This document shows positions 11,852-24,101 of a stretch of DNA of 64,000 nt, in pieces (positions within the stretch are counted from its first letter, which is position 1; each line of letters starts with the position of its first letter). The position numbers and the translations under genes were made by a program. The stretch is taken from the NCBI GenBank assembly GCA_025716815.1, contig JAIXMN010000006.1:1550001-1614000 (forward strand), written 5' to 3'. Below the pieces are notes generated by a model. It was not told where the DNA came from. It did not search any database and worked only from the letters and a program-made list of their open reading frames with translations. Origin of the DNA: Dichotomocladium elegans (Eukaryota; Mucoromycota; Mucoromycetes; Mucorales; Lichtheimiaceae).

Positions 11852-12322
11852 GCATATCTCTTTACAGCGCGCTGGTGTGTTATTCAATCAAGTAACGGAT
11901 GACATTGCATGTATTTCAATTTGACTCGCTCGCTCGGTGATATTGTTTATACTCCTCTTACTTGCATCATTCGATCTCCCCCCTGTATATAAAATTTTCT
12001 ACGTCCTCGGCATACCAGCACTATGCATGTGTGTTTTTCTCTTTGGTGTAAATATGAAAGTAAAAGAGTACTTTATGCATTACCTCTTCTTCTTTGTCGT
12101 CGCAGTATGAGCCCGAGTTAATTCGTCCAAGGGGTCGTGCTAGATCATTTATTGTGCAACCCCGAAGCATCCGGAGCATAAAATCAAACGTGATCGGGGC
12201 TTCAAGAAGCTGAATAAGCTTGGGCACCCCTACTCCTTTTCGGATTGGGCGGAAATTCCCAAAATCAGTTGGGTGATCACAAGCGGCACACCCTTTTTCC
12301 CCCTTTCTAAAAAGTCCAAAAA
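11852..12322. other. Intergenic region, Rua1_C 3' flank and DPP III promoter
   Basis: No supported gene. A minus-strand open frame here lacks any family signature. The last ~200 bases are the presumed promoter and leader of the dipeptidyl peptidase gene. Confidence 0.6.
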
Positions 12323-14784
12323 ATGCTTTATCTGGCCGCACGAGTCCGAGGGCTCGCTGTCACCAAACGCGCTTGTTCTTCCTCTTCTTCTTGTCGGCGA
12401 ACATTATTTAACGTCGGCTGTCATCGCCAGTTCTCTTCTACTCCACACAAAAAATTCCGTGCGCCTTCCGCCATGTCACGCTATCTTGCTGAAGAACACA
12501 CGCCCTATTCTTTTCTGGCAGCTAAGCCGTACTTTGACTCGTTAACGGCCCGTGAGAAAAACTATGCCCATTACATGGCTCGCGCCTCATTCGAGGGCAC
12601 CCGCATAATCATCAGGCAGACGAATCCCGACGCCGAAGGAATTTATGACCTGATTCTTCAAGTCTTTGGCGATGGCACGGGCAACAACATGGCCGACATT
12701 GAGCAGCTGGCTGCCAAAAGGTACTATAAATAAGCTCGACAATACCGCAATAGATACATATGGGGAAAGAGAGATTTATATATATATATGTGTGTGTGTA
12801 CGTACCTATCGGGATCCTTAATATCCAGCGGCGTATCGTCCGAGGCATTCAACCAGTTTTTGGAATACTCGGCCCAATTTATAGGCAATTTGAGCAACTA
12901 CAAGTCCTTTGGCGACGAGAAGTTCATACCTCGCATTCCTGCTGCGGATGTTGAAAAAATCATTGCTGCAAGCGCCCGACCAGACGAAGCCCTGGCGTTG
13001 TTTAACAAAGTAAAAGATGAGATTTATAGCATCGAGCCTGTCGAGAGGAATTTGCTCGGTTTTCCTGATGAAGGGCATCTGTCGGGGTACTATTCGCAAG
13101 ATATGACGAAGGAGGACATCCGTCTTGTCCAGGAATATCTCGAGCAGACCAAGATTGAGCCCGTCAACACCAGGCAAGTAACTTCAAAAAAATGGATGTG
13201 CGCGGTCATGATGGTGATAATAATGGATCCCTTTGAAGACTGTTTAAGACACCGACGGGATATCGACTTGCCATTGCGTCAGCTGAAGTCTACGATTCAC
13301 AAGAGCACATCCTTGCCAACGGAGCCACCCTGGAGGTGACCTTTGGCGATTTTCAGCAGGAAATGAAAAAGATATCCGAAAACATCCGGCTTGCTGCAGA
13401 TTTCGTGGCCAACGAGCATCAGGCCGAGATGCTCGAATCATATTACGAATCGTTTACGAGTGGATCAATCGAGGCGCACATGGAGTCCCAGCGCCATTGG
13501 CTTAAAGATATTGGTCCGGAGGTCGAGACGAATATTGGCTTTGTGGAGACATACCGGGACCCGCAGGCTGTGCGTGCCGAGTGGTCTGGCTTTGTTTCGA
13601 TGGTGAACAAGGAGCAGACGGTCAAATTCACGAATCTGGTCACCCAAGCCCCTGACTTCATATCGACCTTACCGTGGCCTGCTTCATTCGAGCGCGAAAC
13701 GATCAACAAGCCGGATTTTACGTCCCTTGAAGTACTCGCATTTGCTACAGGCGGTGTGCCGTCCGGTATCAATATCCCCAATTATTCCAACATCACCCAG
13801 GTTCTCGGCTCCAAAAACGTATCTCTTGGTAATGTAATCTCCGCAGAGTCGCCCGGCGAAAAGTTCCCTTTCATTTCAGCGGACGATTTGCCGTTGTATC
13901 GCAAGTACCGGAACTTGTCGTTTGAGGTACAGGTCGGCACGCACGAGCTAGGCCATGGAACAGGCAAAGTTTTTACGCAAGAGGACGATGAGGGCTCGCT
14001 CAACTTCGTGCCCGAAGACACAATTCATCCTCTCACGAACAAACCGGTTGATTCATGGTATAAGCCCGGTCAGACCTTCCACTCGCTCTTCAGAGCCATT
14101 GCAAACAGCTATGAAGAATGCCGCGCCGAGTGCATTGCGCTCGTTCTGAGCAAGGAGAAGACTATATTAGATATTTTCGGTTTCCAAGGGCAAGATGGTG
14201 AAGATATTCTGTACATCATGTACCTGAACATGGCGCGCTCTGGCTTGTTAGCTCTGGAATATTACAACCCAGCTGCAAAAAAGGTATGTATGGAAAAAAG
14301 CGGAAATCCCCTCCTGGTATGCGGTAACTTATATTCTCTCTCTTTCTCTCTCACGTATGCATGCGCGCATCCACAGTGGGGTCAAGCTCACATGCAGGCT
14401 CGTTACGCCATCTTAAATGTGCTGCTCGAGGCCGGCCAGGGTTTTGTCACTATTGAGCGCACTGGCGATTGGGGACTCACTATTAATATGGACCGATCCA
14501 AGATCAGGACCGTGGGAGCCCCTGCTGTGGCTGACTTCTTAGCAAAGCTTCAGATCTATAAAGCCACAGCAGACGTCGATGAAGGGACAAAGTTTTACCT
14601 CGAAGCCACAAGCGTTCCTGAGAGCTGGTCTGAGATCCGCGACATCGTCGTTCGCAGCAAACAGCCGCGCAAAATATTCGTCCAGGCTAACACCTTCATT
14701 AATGAGGATGGAGAAGTGGTTCTGAAAGAGTACGAACCCTCGGCGGTGGGAATGATCCAGAGTGCCATTGAGCGTCGTGTATAA
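12323..14784 (+). CDS. Dipeptidyl peptidase III (M49 metallopeptidase)
   Basis: Four exons: 12323-12720, 12829-13173, 13239-14283, 14377-14784; 731 residues (human DPP III 737). It should remove dipeptides from the N terminus of short peptides, using one zinc. The zinc site reads HELGH at residues 483-487, one residue shorter than the HELLGH typical of M49, inside an otherwise normal context (FEVQVGT before, GTGK after). The third-ligand motif EECRAE is intact at 540-545. Intron 2 has a GC donor (AG|GCAAGT), chosen because it yields the conserved NTRLFK; a GT alternative 4 bases downstream needs another acceptor and gives NTRQTPTG. Two in-frame starts exist: Met1 gives an Arg/Ser-rich, presequence-like leader, and Met51 (ATG at 12473) starts the cytosolic-type protein. 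Intron 3 (93 bases) is in frame without stops. AATAAA lies at 14802. Confidence 0.93.
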
Positions 14785-14931
14785 AGGGCATACTCGTGCA
14801 CAATAAATCATCCTAGAGATTTTTTGAATGTCGTACTTTTCTCGTGCGACATCCATATTGAAGTGGCGGGATGAACACGCTTGTTTATTTCCCTCTCCCC
14901 ATTTTCTCAGTTGAGATACATACCACATCAA

Positions 14932-15957
14932 ATGTCCATTGTCACTGTCATTGTTACGACTCCTGAAAACATCAACGCCGAAAGGCGACTGGACAAGGGC
15001 TGGACAATTGAAGAACTTAAAGTAAGAGAAAAAAGCAACTTGCAATCAGCGTGCCTTGAGTTCCATGTCGGTCTGATACGTACAGTCCATCGATTCCCCT
15101 CCCCCTTCTAGTGCAAACTTGAACCTATTACTGGCATCCCGATTGACAGCTGCAAACTGAGCCTCTACCAAGGGGATCTCTTCATTGGTCCTATCGACGA
15201 TGACAGTCGGCTCGTTGGATCCTACCCTATTGAGGACTATATGCGCTTACACGTGAGCAAGTGGCACTGATTTGCGAACAGCTCAGCATCTGAATGAAGG
15301 AACTGTAGGCTGTGGATACGAATCCTCACCGGATAAAAAACCAATACACGGATGTGTCGCTCGTCGAAAAGTTTGAATTGACGGATGAAGAGTACCGGAA
15401 GCGTAACGGTGAGTAATATCTGGAAAGAGCGCGCGAAAAGCAAAAGGCTGGATTGACAGACACACACACAAACACAATGAAATAAGACACGGTGCGTGCG
15501 TTCAAGGAACGGAATAAGCTTGGTCGGTTTTCGGATGAGGCGGTCCAGCAGATGGCCGAGTTGGAACAGAAGATGCAGGCGGCCTTTGAAACGATGAAGG
15601 TTGGCGATCGCTGCGAGGTGCAGCTGGGAACCGAGTCGGAAATCAAGCGACGTGGAACGATCAAATTCTTAGGCGAGTGGGGCAAAGTAAATGATTTGGG
15701 TGGGTGATGATGAGGGCGCTCATACCACCCGTGCATATCTATTAGGCACCACCGAATTTCAGCCAGGATTATGGGTGGGCGTGCAATACGACGAACCATT
15801 TGGTAAAAATGATGGCAGTGTGCAGGGTGTCCGATATTTTACAGCACCGCCCAAGTACGGCGGCTTCGTTCGTCCCAACAAAGTGACAGTAGGCGACTTC
15901 CCAGAAGAGGACCTGTTCGGATCCGATGAGGAACTTGACGAGCTTGAGGAAATGTAA
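14932..15957 (+). CDS. Tubulin-folding cofactor B (Alf1/TBCB)
   Basis: Five exons: 14932-15021, 15112-15252, 15309-15408, 15487-15672, 15746-15957; 242 residues (human TBCB 244). Residues ~1-85 form the ubiquitin-like domain, ~100-150 a short helix-rich linker, and ~155-230 the CAP-Gly domain with [11 protein letters not shown], the GKNDGS signature and RYF. The acidic C terminus ([10 protein letters not shown]) mimics a tubulin tail. The protein captures alpha-tubulin after the chaperonin and works with cofactor E in tubulin dimer assembly. Intron 4 is best read with a GC donor (AG|GCGAGT, 73 bases), because it joins KFLG directly to TTEFQPG as in the family; the GT alternative would leave only a 46-base intron and add residues. 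It starts 147 bases after DPP III. AATAAA lies at 15973. Confidence 0.92.
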
Positions 15958-16028
15958 AATGTTGTCAATTGCAATAAAACAAGTCACTAGGAGTAGAAAA
16001 AAAAATGCAGCTTTCGGCCGACCGACCC

Positions 16029-16056
16029 TTTTTTTTTTTTTTAAAAAAAAAAAAAA
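16029..16056. repeat. T14A14 perfect palindrome
   Basis: Fourteen T followed directly by fourteen A, between the stop of cofactor B and the start of the RS/RRM gene. It could act as a nucleosome-excluding promoter tract or mark a 3' end; both ideas are inference. Confidence 0.85.
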
Positions 16057-16115
16057 GTCTGAGAAACCCCGAGAAACTTTTTTTTTTAGTCGAACGTTTT
16101 TTTCCTCGCTCTACT

Positions 16116-17449
16116 ATGCATTCCGTGAGTTGTGGAATCGTCCTCCAAACGTTCTTATAATGGTATTCATACCCTTTTCTGTTTCTATTAGACCGAAGAA
16201 ACCAAGACTATTGCCGTCCCACAAAGCGGAATGTAAGTTTGCCGATCGGACAGACGCTCGCTTGACTTCGCAGCTTTCAGAAACTCACCCATTCTTGAAT
16301 CAAAAGCGCTGAAGATCGGAACAGTGACAATGGCAAGCGGGGAAAAGAAGAGACGGAGGACGAAGAAGAGGAGCTCGACGAATTTGGCCGGGTGAAGCAG
16401 CGTCGACAGAAGTTCAAAAGCGAGCGAGGATCAACAACCCGTGAAGAAGGAGAATACGACAATGAAGACGACGACGACGACGACGAAGAGGACATTGATC
16501 GCTATCGCCGCCGTCGGTCGTATCGTTCCAGAGACCCCTCGCCCCGCTACTCGCGCTCCAGGTCACCCTCGCGTCATCGGCATCACCGTCGTCGTAGAAG
16601 CTCCAGCTACGATCGATTCCGTTCTGAGTCAGACAGCGAGGACGCAGGCTATTATCGATCTCCCTACCACAACCGACGGAGACAGCGGTCACCGTATCAT
16701 CGCAATAGCCATCGTCATCATCACAGGCACGATTCACAGCAGGTATGATCTATGGTGCAGACGAATGCGTAAATGCTGATGTTGTCCTTTACATTTTGTA
16801 CCGATAGCTGTATGATACGGCTGGAAGATACATTGACACCGAGTTCTATCCATCAAAGATTTATATTGGCGATCTAGAGAATGTTTCGTACGATGCTTTA
16901 GAAGACGCCTTTCGACGGTACGGTTCGATACGGGAGATTAAGATGGTCGAGGGTAAAGAGTAAGTTTTATCCATCCGGTGAGGTGCTGGATCCCTGTACT
17001 GATAGACATTGCTCGGTATAGCTATGCGTTTGTTACTTATGATGACAGCTCAAGCGCTCTTGGCGCGATTAAAGGAATGCACGGTGCATTACTTGGTGCC
17101 CGGCGTATTAAAGGTATCATCTATTATAAACACCACATTGTATGTGATGGATAAGAATTCTGCTTTGTACTAACTGTGCAACTTTATGCACAGTGAATCG
17201 GGCCAAAATCCCTGAACGCAATCAAGTTGGTTTTGGAAATGTACCCTGGACAGATGAAGGTAAGGCAACCGGGACGGTTCACGAAGCGACCTGTCAGGCA
17301 TAACTAGGAAATCTTTAGATGGGAAGCTCGCAAAAGAGGAAATGCGTAGTTACCCCGGGAGCCGAGAAATGTCGCCACTGCCTGGGCCAGGAGAATATAA
17401 TACCCAACCACCTATTGGTCGAGCATTGACAAGCTATGATGACTTGTAA
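16116..17449 (+). CDS. SR-type RNA-binding protein with one RRM
   Basis: Seven exons: 16116-16124, 16192-16232, 16307-16742, 16808-16959, 17022-17113, 17194-17259, 17319-17449; 308 residues. The first exon codes for only Met-His-Ser before a GTGAGT donor and the second for 14 residues; both are inferred from splice signals and phase. Residues ~20-160 are acidic, then Arg/Ser/His-rich (RSRDPSPRYSRSRSPSRHRH), typical of splicing factors. One RRM follows at ~178-250 with RNP2 IYIGDL and RNP1-like YAFVTY. The tail (VPWTDEDGKLAKEEM...) is unrecognised. The likely role is pre-mRNA splicing or export in the nucleus; the exact orthologue is uncertain. Six introns in 1.3 kb make splicing autoregulation possible, as in many SR genes, though that is not shown. 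Confidence 0.82.
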
Positions 17450-18690
17450 AACACCTCCAATTTAATATCTGCATACACACATCTTCCATCCACGCAAACA
17501 CAACATTCAGCAAACACGCACACACACACTCACTCATTCAGCATGGTACACCGACAACGCGCATATCTCTGGTGTCAATAATAAAAACTGTAGAACCGCT
17601 TAGAACTATGATGATGGTTATTCACGCAAATCTACGAATCATTGCTTTCTTTATAAGAAATATCATTTTCGCCTGGTTCCCACCGCAAGGCACTGCACGA
17701 AGAGCTGTTTTGTTCCGAGCCCACCAGCGCATGCTATGGTAGCTAAACAGTGGGTAACACCTCTGGATCGCTGTTGTATACATTGTAATTGGTTGGCTTT
17801 TGACCATTTCCTGGACGCTGTTGTTGGCTGCTTCCTACGTCGACCATGCCATAGATGAAGCATATAACTATATGTCATCCTCTGTAGATGCATTTACACA
17901 TCACTAATATAATATTTGCATGAATACATATTGCAAGCACTAAACCGTGGTGCTTCTTGTACTGCACCATCTGATATGTTTCCTGATTCTAAAATGCCCA
18001 ATGATTATGTGTGTTCTTCAGAAACATCAGCGTGCAAAGGGACTTTGAATGCAATAGGGAAGAGCTTAAGTACGAACAGCACTTCTTCGGGCTATAAATG
18101 CAGAGAAGCACATGATCGACTCGGGATGAATGTACGGTACAGTATTGATTCTCATTTGTACTATGGAAGACATTTTTGCAGAGGGGTAAGTGATGCAAAG
18201 ACGTGCAGAGCGGGGTCCCATCGATTGCGGATGTTGTCTTTATGCAATGTGAAGATCAGGTAAGAGCAAATAAATGTATTAATCGAGAAAATGTGTACAG
18301 ATAGTGTGCTTTTACTTTTCTCCTCTATATACATACAGATTTATCTGAAGGTGGAGTAATAGTTATTACTCTAGAACGGAGGTCATATGGTTTTCTTGTA
18401 ACGCCGCAGCTCATGATACAATAGAGAGCACACGTATTCATTCTGACTGGTTTATTTCTGCTCGTGATAGAAAAAGCAATGTATATTCGTTGTATCTTGT
18501 TCTCGGCTTCAGAGTTTCGTGTGAATATATGCTGAGATTCTCTAGGGTTTTTGGGAATGGTATGTTTTTCAGCTTGCGCAAATGAAAAGGTGGGTCATCA
18601 ATATGATATATAGAGAGCTAAGAAGAAAGAGATAACAAAATAGAAAGGAAAGGGAAAAAATGACATGGGTCTGTTGTTCTATATAGACAT
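17450..18690. other. Intergenic, convergent 3' ends
   Basis: About 1.2 kb between the RS/RRM gene and the first transporter, which face each other. It holds CA-rich stretches near 17470-17530 and an AATAAA-type signal near 17580. No coding sequence is supported; an open frame at 17916-18263 starts at a non-ATG codon and has no motif. Confidence 0.6.
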
Positions 18691-20606
18691 TTAGACTCTG
18701 AAGCGATAATCCAAGCGGTTGCTGCCGAGGTCTTTGGTGGTCTCAAGATAGCTGATCTTTTCGGCATCGGTCATCTTGACCCATTTACGTTCACGCCAGC
18801 GGTTAGTCAAGTCATATCGAGTTCTCTGAGACAGGAATAAAAGGATCGTTACGATGCCGAGCACTACGCAGATCTTATTGCCTCTGGGGTATCTAGGAGC
18901 ATCGCTGGCCTCTACGAAAAAGTACATGTCTTTTGAGAAAAAAAAACAGCTTCGTCATATACATATATATATATATGGGATCCTTACGATAAATTTGAGA
19001 GCCAGGAACACTGCAAATGTTTGCAGCGCCAATGATAGCCCCGAGCGCCAATGCACGCTTGCCAGCAGGCGAGAGATTGACAGCCATATAAGCGGTATGC
19101 ATGCCGTGCCAAGTCGGAGCGCCAGATGTAAATGTCGCAGCCACAAATAAGTTCCATCGGCTGGTACCAGCCGGGAGACCCCAAAGCGCTGCGTACCCTG
19201 CAGTTTGCCAGAGAGTGCAAAGGATAGCATGGAGTGCGACTTCACCATGGCGATCAGAGTTCCACGCGATGAGGACAGAAAAAGCAAGGTTGATGATGGC
19301 TGCTGGCATAGTGAGAAGATTCGCCATTGCGACATCAAAACCGGCGCTCCGAATGATGGTGGGCAAATAGATACTGGTGGGTGTATAGATCATGATGCTA
19401 TGGTGCACCGGCTTAGCAATGGATTACAGCACGTATTTGCTTTTTGTGCTACGTACCCTGTAAAAGTTGTAGTCAGGTGGAGCCAAATCTTGGTATCAAG
19501 CAGGGCCTCCCTCAAGTCGCTCCAGGTGATGGGTGCATGTTGGTCTTTCTTGCTAATATCATCTCGAATGACGCGAGTCACAGCAATGCTGGCTTGGCGT
19601 TCGCTGAACCAGCCGCGCGTCTGCGTAGCCCGCCCAGGTAAATACCAGCTAAAAGTAAGAAATGTTCCTGTTACTCTCGTCCTCAAAGGAAACCAGATCA
19701 GCAAAGCGGCGTGTGTCCTTACTATGCAATCAAAGCGATGAGGTGTGTAAAGACACCGTCGATCAGAAATAGCCATCGCCAGCCCTCCAGTCCATGGACA
19801 CCACTCATCTGAAACACGCCAAACGATATCAGACCTGAGATTGCAGATGCGAGGGATTGAATGCCCCAGAAGATAGCAAAACGAGTGGCCAGCTCGTCTG
19901 CCTTGTACCATCCTGTCATGTATCCGAGACAGGCCGGGACGAATCCTGCTTCGGTGGCAGCAAGAAGGACACGGACAGCCATAAAGTGATTAAAATTCTG
20001 TATATATCTATCAGTAATCCATGTTAAGCAAGATTACATATTTTGACCGTCGAACATGCCTTGATAAATACATGAGACCAGGTGACGATGGCCCATGCAG
20101 TCATGAGACTCGGAATCAAACGATGTGCACCGACTAGCTTGGCAATCGGATTGGCCGGAAGAGTAAAGAAAGTGAAGACGATAGCGTTGGCTAGGACAGC
20201 GGTGTTGACGCCGTCGTTCGTGAATCCAAGATTCGCAGCCAAGTCATCGGATACTGCATTTGCTGAATATATGGATTAGTCTCACACTGGCCAGAAAAGT
20301 GGGGTTAGAAAACACAACTCGCTCACAAAAATTCGTGCGGTCCATATTAAGGACAAACGACATCAGGAGCATGAAAGGCATCAGTCGCCTATCAATAATC
20401 CGCAACACCTGCTTTTCTTCCTCTTCAGTCCACTTGAGTGATCCATCGTAGCCTTCTTGCCGGAACTTGGGATCGTCAAGAACGCTATTAGCAAGACCCA
20501 AATTGACGGTAGAGGAGCTGGAGACTGTATCATTGTCATTCTCAAAGATAATGACACCTTTGTGAACCTCATGTAGATGAGACGCCTCAGACTCGTGGGT
20601 GGTCAT
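18691..20606 (-). CDS. MFS transporter, Dal5-like anion:cation symporter (copy 1)
   Basis: Six exons on the minus strand: 20606-20327, 20262-20060, 19997-19723, 19648-19457, 19397-18988, 18911-18691; 526 residues, about 12 membrane helices. Family marks: the pre-TM1 segment WTEEEEKQVLRIIDRRLMPF, LNMDRTNF at TM1, LGFTNDG, the TEAGFVPACLGYMTGWY stretch and WHGMHTAYMAVNLSPAGKRA near TM10. This is the ACS (allantoate/nicotinate/vitamin permease) group of fungal MFS proteins, which import organic anions with protons; the substrate cannot be told. Intron 2 has a GC donor (AAG|GCATGT); the nearby GT would create a stop. Exons 2-6 match copy 2 base-for-base in length, so the two genes are a tandem duplication. 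Confidence 0.9.
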
Positions 20607-22124
20607 GTCGTGTGTTTATGAGAAGCTACGGAGCTGTAAGGCCTGTGTTTTTATTTTTTTGCACGATCTCTATCTACTACAATGATTATAAGTGATTTTG
20701 CGTGCGGATACGTTGAACAAAGTATGATGCAATCCCAGTGTAGTTATGCATAATACCAGTTCCGTGCCTGTAACACAAAGCAACTCCAAAATGGTTTGTA
20801 CAAGACGAAGTACGTGATGCGGCCGAGAATGGTGGAATTTGCAATGTGAGCAGTCGGCAAGACTGTTAGTTACACATGCAAATGGTTTTACCGCTATATC
20901 GTCACGAGGTCATACGTAACTTGTAATATCCATTTCCTATAACTGTGGTTCATAAGATCAAATATTGTTCCATTAAAACAGTATCGTTCATGAAAGAGTC
21001 ATGCTGAACTTGCTTGGTTTGGGTAACCTTATGTGGCTTTACTATGGAAAACAGGAGACTTCTGCCTCTGGACAAAATCTTCTCTCTATGTTTTGGTTTA
21101 TGCTGCACCATTGCGTAGGAAGTATATCCGGAATCTCAACTATGACGTTCTGCGGCAAGTAGCTTGGATCAGCTTTGGCATATGGATCCAGAATAATCGG
21201 TCGCTCTCATTGATAAGGTTGTTGGGTGGATATTTATATATAAGTTTCCGAATGCAAAACGTTCTTGGAAATAGGCCTCAGGTACGGAGATCCAGTAAAT
21301 TTCGAGTTATAACACCAAAACGTCTACATCCGTTGATAAATAGTTCTTATAGACATGCTAACAATGATCAAGACAATGGTAAGCGAGTGTAATAAACAGT
21401 GCATATGTGGATTTATGGAACTTTAGCACGCGTCATGGCCGACCTTTGAAAATACACCCTGTGCTCAATGGTTTTTTTTGGCGCGAGGTGAATGGTTTCT
21501 TTCCTGTATTGCAAACCCCTTCATAAACAAGGAGCTCGTCGGAGAGGTACCGTAAGGCACTCTTTTTGATAGTTTTTGACTTTATAAATATTTCGCTTAT
21601 TCTCAAGCCGGGGAATGAGTCAATGTGGCATTCAATCTCGGAATCATCCATTCCTATGGTCAACTATTTCTCAGTTATTCTTCTTCCTCCCGAACTATAT
21701 CTCTTCTGCATATTGACTTGAACAACTATACTAAAAACATCACTAATCATAAGCTGAATTATAATCATACACATGCATCGTTTTATGTTTTTGCTCTATT
21801 TTTCGATAAGTTCGAAATATAATTAGCAATAGTTATTGAAATAAAAGGACAGATTCATTGCTTATGTATTAGTAAACTAAACGTGTTCTTCCTCAGATGG
21901 AAATGAAGTGCTCGTATATGGAAACACGCGAATTGCGAGCCATGTGTATGTGTATTCTCAAGAACATGCTTTTAATATGTTATCCTCAGAGAGCAATACG
22001 AATGAAATATTATACAATAAATATGGTTAGTTGAAATTAAATAAGACGAAAGCAAAGCAAGCAAACAAACAAGAACCGAAGCAAGGGACAGAAGAGAATG
22101 GATATACGGACATGGATCGCTATT
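20607..22124. other. Spacer between the two transporter copies
   Basis: About 1.5 kb, AT-rich, holding the promoter of copy 1 and the 3' flank of copy 2. No supported gene. An open frame at 21033-21392 does not start with ATG and has no recognisable domain. I did not see long repeats that would mark the duplication endpoints. Confidence 0.55.
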
Positions 22125-24101
22125 TCAAATTAGGAAGCGATAGTCCAAGCGATTGCTGCCGAGATGCTTCGTTGTCTCCATGTACTCCATTCGTTCGGCA
22201 TCAGTCATACTCTTCCATTTGCTTGCACGCCATTTGTTGGTCAAGGAGTATCGGAATCGGATTGTTATAAAAAGCAGGATTGTAAAGATTTTCATGATCA
22301 CACAGATCATATTGCCTTGGGCATATCGCGGAGCATCGCTTGCTTCTGTAATAAGTTCGTTCTGTGTAAGCAAGGTAGAACGATATCGCAGAGTTTATAT
22401 ATCTAATACGGAACTTACGATAAATCTGAGACCCTGGCACACCGCAGATATTTGCTGCACCGACTATGGCGCCAAGAGCAAAGGCACGTTTCCCAGCAGG
22501 CGACAGGTTAGCGGACATGTATGCAATGTGCATTCCGTGCCAACTAGGTGAGCCTGCAGTAACTGTTGCCGCTGCAAACAGCTTCCACCGTCCTGCGTCG
22601 GCCGGTAAAGCCCATAATGCGGCGTATCCCACGCCTTGCCAGACATTACCGATCAAAGCATGTAGACACACCTCGCCATAACGATCTGAACTCGACGCAA
22701 TGATGATTGAAAATACAAGGTTAATGATGTACGCTGGAACAGTCAAGAGGTTAGCGGTTGTTGTTGGGAAGCCGCCATTCTTGATGAGGGTTGGTAGATA
22801 ATTTGTGATTGGTGTATCCGTCATCATTCTTTGTATAAGTAGCAGATGTTTAGTCCTAGTACGTACGATCCGGATGGAGCTCATCTGGACGTCACCTACC
22901 CTGAGAACGTGGTGAGCAAATGGAGCCACACTTTAGTGTCCAAAATAGCTTCCTTAATATCCGTCCAGGTAATGCGGGAGTGCTGGTCCGTCTTACTCAA
23001 GTCGTCGCGAATCACACGGGTGACGGAAATCTTGGCTTGACGCTCGGTAAACCAGCCTGTTGCTTTGGTTGCGCGCGAAGGCAGGTACCAACTACGTAAG
23101 CAAGTGTCAATATCACCTATGCTGATATGTTGAAGGACACAGAAGAAGGCTACTTACAATGCAAGAAAGGCAACAAGATGAGTAAGAATACCGTCAATCA
23201 AAAACAGCCATTTCCAGCCTTCAAGACCGGCTGTACCGGCCAGGCGGAAAATTCCAAACGAAATCAGACCAGAGAATGCAGATGCAAGTGATTGGACTCC
23301 CCAAAAGATAGAAAGACGGGTGGCGAGCTCCTTGGTCTTGTACCACCCGGTCAGATATCCGAGACAAGCAGGAATAAAACCAGCTTCGGTTACAGCAATA
23401 AGAACACGGACAAGCATAAAAGTTCCAAAGTTCTACGTATAGGAAAGATGTCAGAATACAATTACGCACTCTTTCTTCTTCTTCTTCCTCTTCCTCCCCG
23501 GTCGTTCTGAAAAAAAACCCAATACTTGCATGAATCAGAGCATGAGCCCAAGTGACAATAGCCCAGGAGGTCATGAGAAATGGAATCCAAATGTGTGCAC
23601 CAACACGCTTGGCTATCGGGTTCGATGGAAGAGTGAAAAGAGTGAAGACAAGAGAGTACGTGAGGATAGCAGTGTTGACACCATCATTGGTGAAGCCGAG
23701 GTCAGCTGCCATATTGTCCGAGATAGCATTTGCTAAAGAACAGAACCATGTTCCGTGCGAAAACCTCAATTAGACCAAGGATAGGGCGGGAGAGGAAAAA
23801 AAAAAGGAAGCAGCTCACAGATATTTGTACGATCCATATTCAAGACAAACGACATGAGAAGCATAAATGGCATCAGGCGCATGTCTATAATACGAATAAC
23901 TTGTTTCTCCTCTTCTTCAGTCCACTCCAGCGTGCTATCATAACCTTCTTGGTTGTGCCTTGGATCATTAGAATTTGATATGTCGAGAGCTTCCATTGTA
24001 GAGGCCATAGATGATGTTTTGTCGTGCTTTTCCTTCATAATATCGTGGGAAACCAGCTCCGGGAAGAAGGGTTCTTCGAGACCTTTCGTTATTCCGTCCA
24101 T
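22125..24101 (-). CDS. MFS transporter, Dal5-like anion:cation symporter (copy 2)
   Basis: Six exons on the minus strand: 24101-23819, 23732-23530, 23432-23158, 23091-22900, 22828-22419, 22345-22125; 527 residues. Same family marks as copy 1 (WTEEEEKQVIRIIDMRLMPF, LNMDRTNI, TEAGFIPACLGYLTGWY). Exons 2-6 are 203, 275, 192, 410 and 221 bases, identical in length to copy 1; only exon 1 differs, by one codon. The intron 2 donor is again GC (CAT|GCAAGT), so the GC donor predates or was kept through the duplication. The chosen ATG gives MDGITKGL; an upstream in-frame TTG is not used. The N-terminal cytosolic tails of the copies have diverged most, suggesting different regulation or turnover. Substrate unknown. 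Confidence 0.9.

Noticed and set aside
15691..15745. Alternative cofactor B model using a GT donor at 15700
   Set aside because: It would need a 46-base intron and insert residues in the conserved GTIKFLG-TTEF junction of the CAP-Gly domain.
17916..18263. Plus-strand 115-codon frame in the RRM-transporter gap
   Set aside because: Starts at TTG; the only ATG at that point is in another frame and stops after six codons; no motif.
21033..21392. Plus-strand 119-codon frame between the transporters
   Set aside because: Non-ATG start, no family resemblance, and it lies in the presumed promoter of transporter copy 1.
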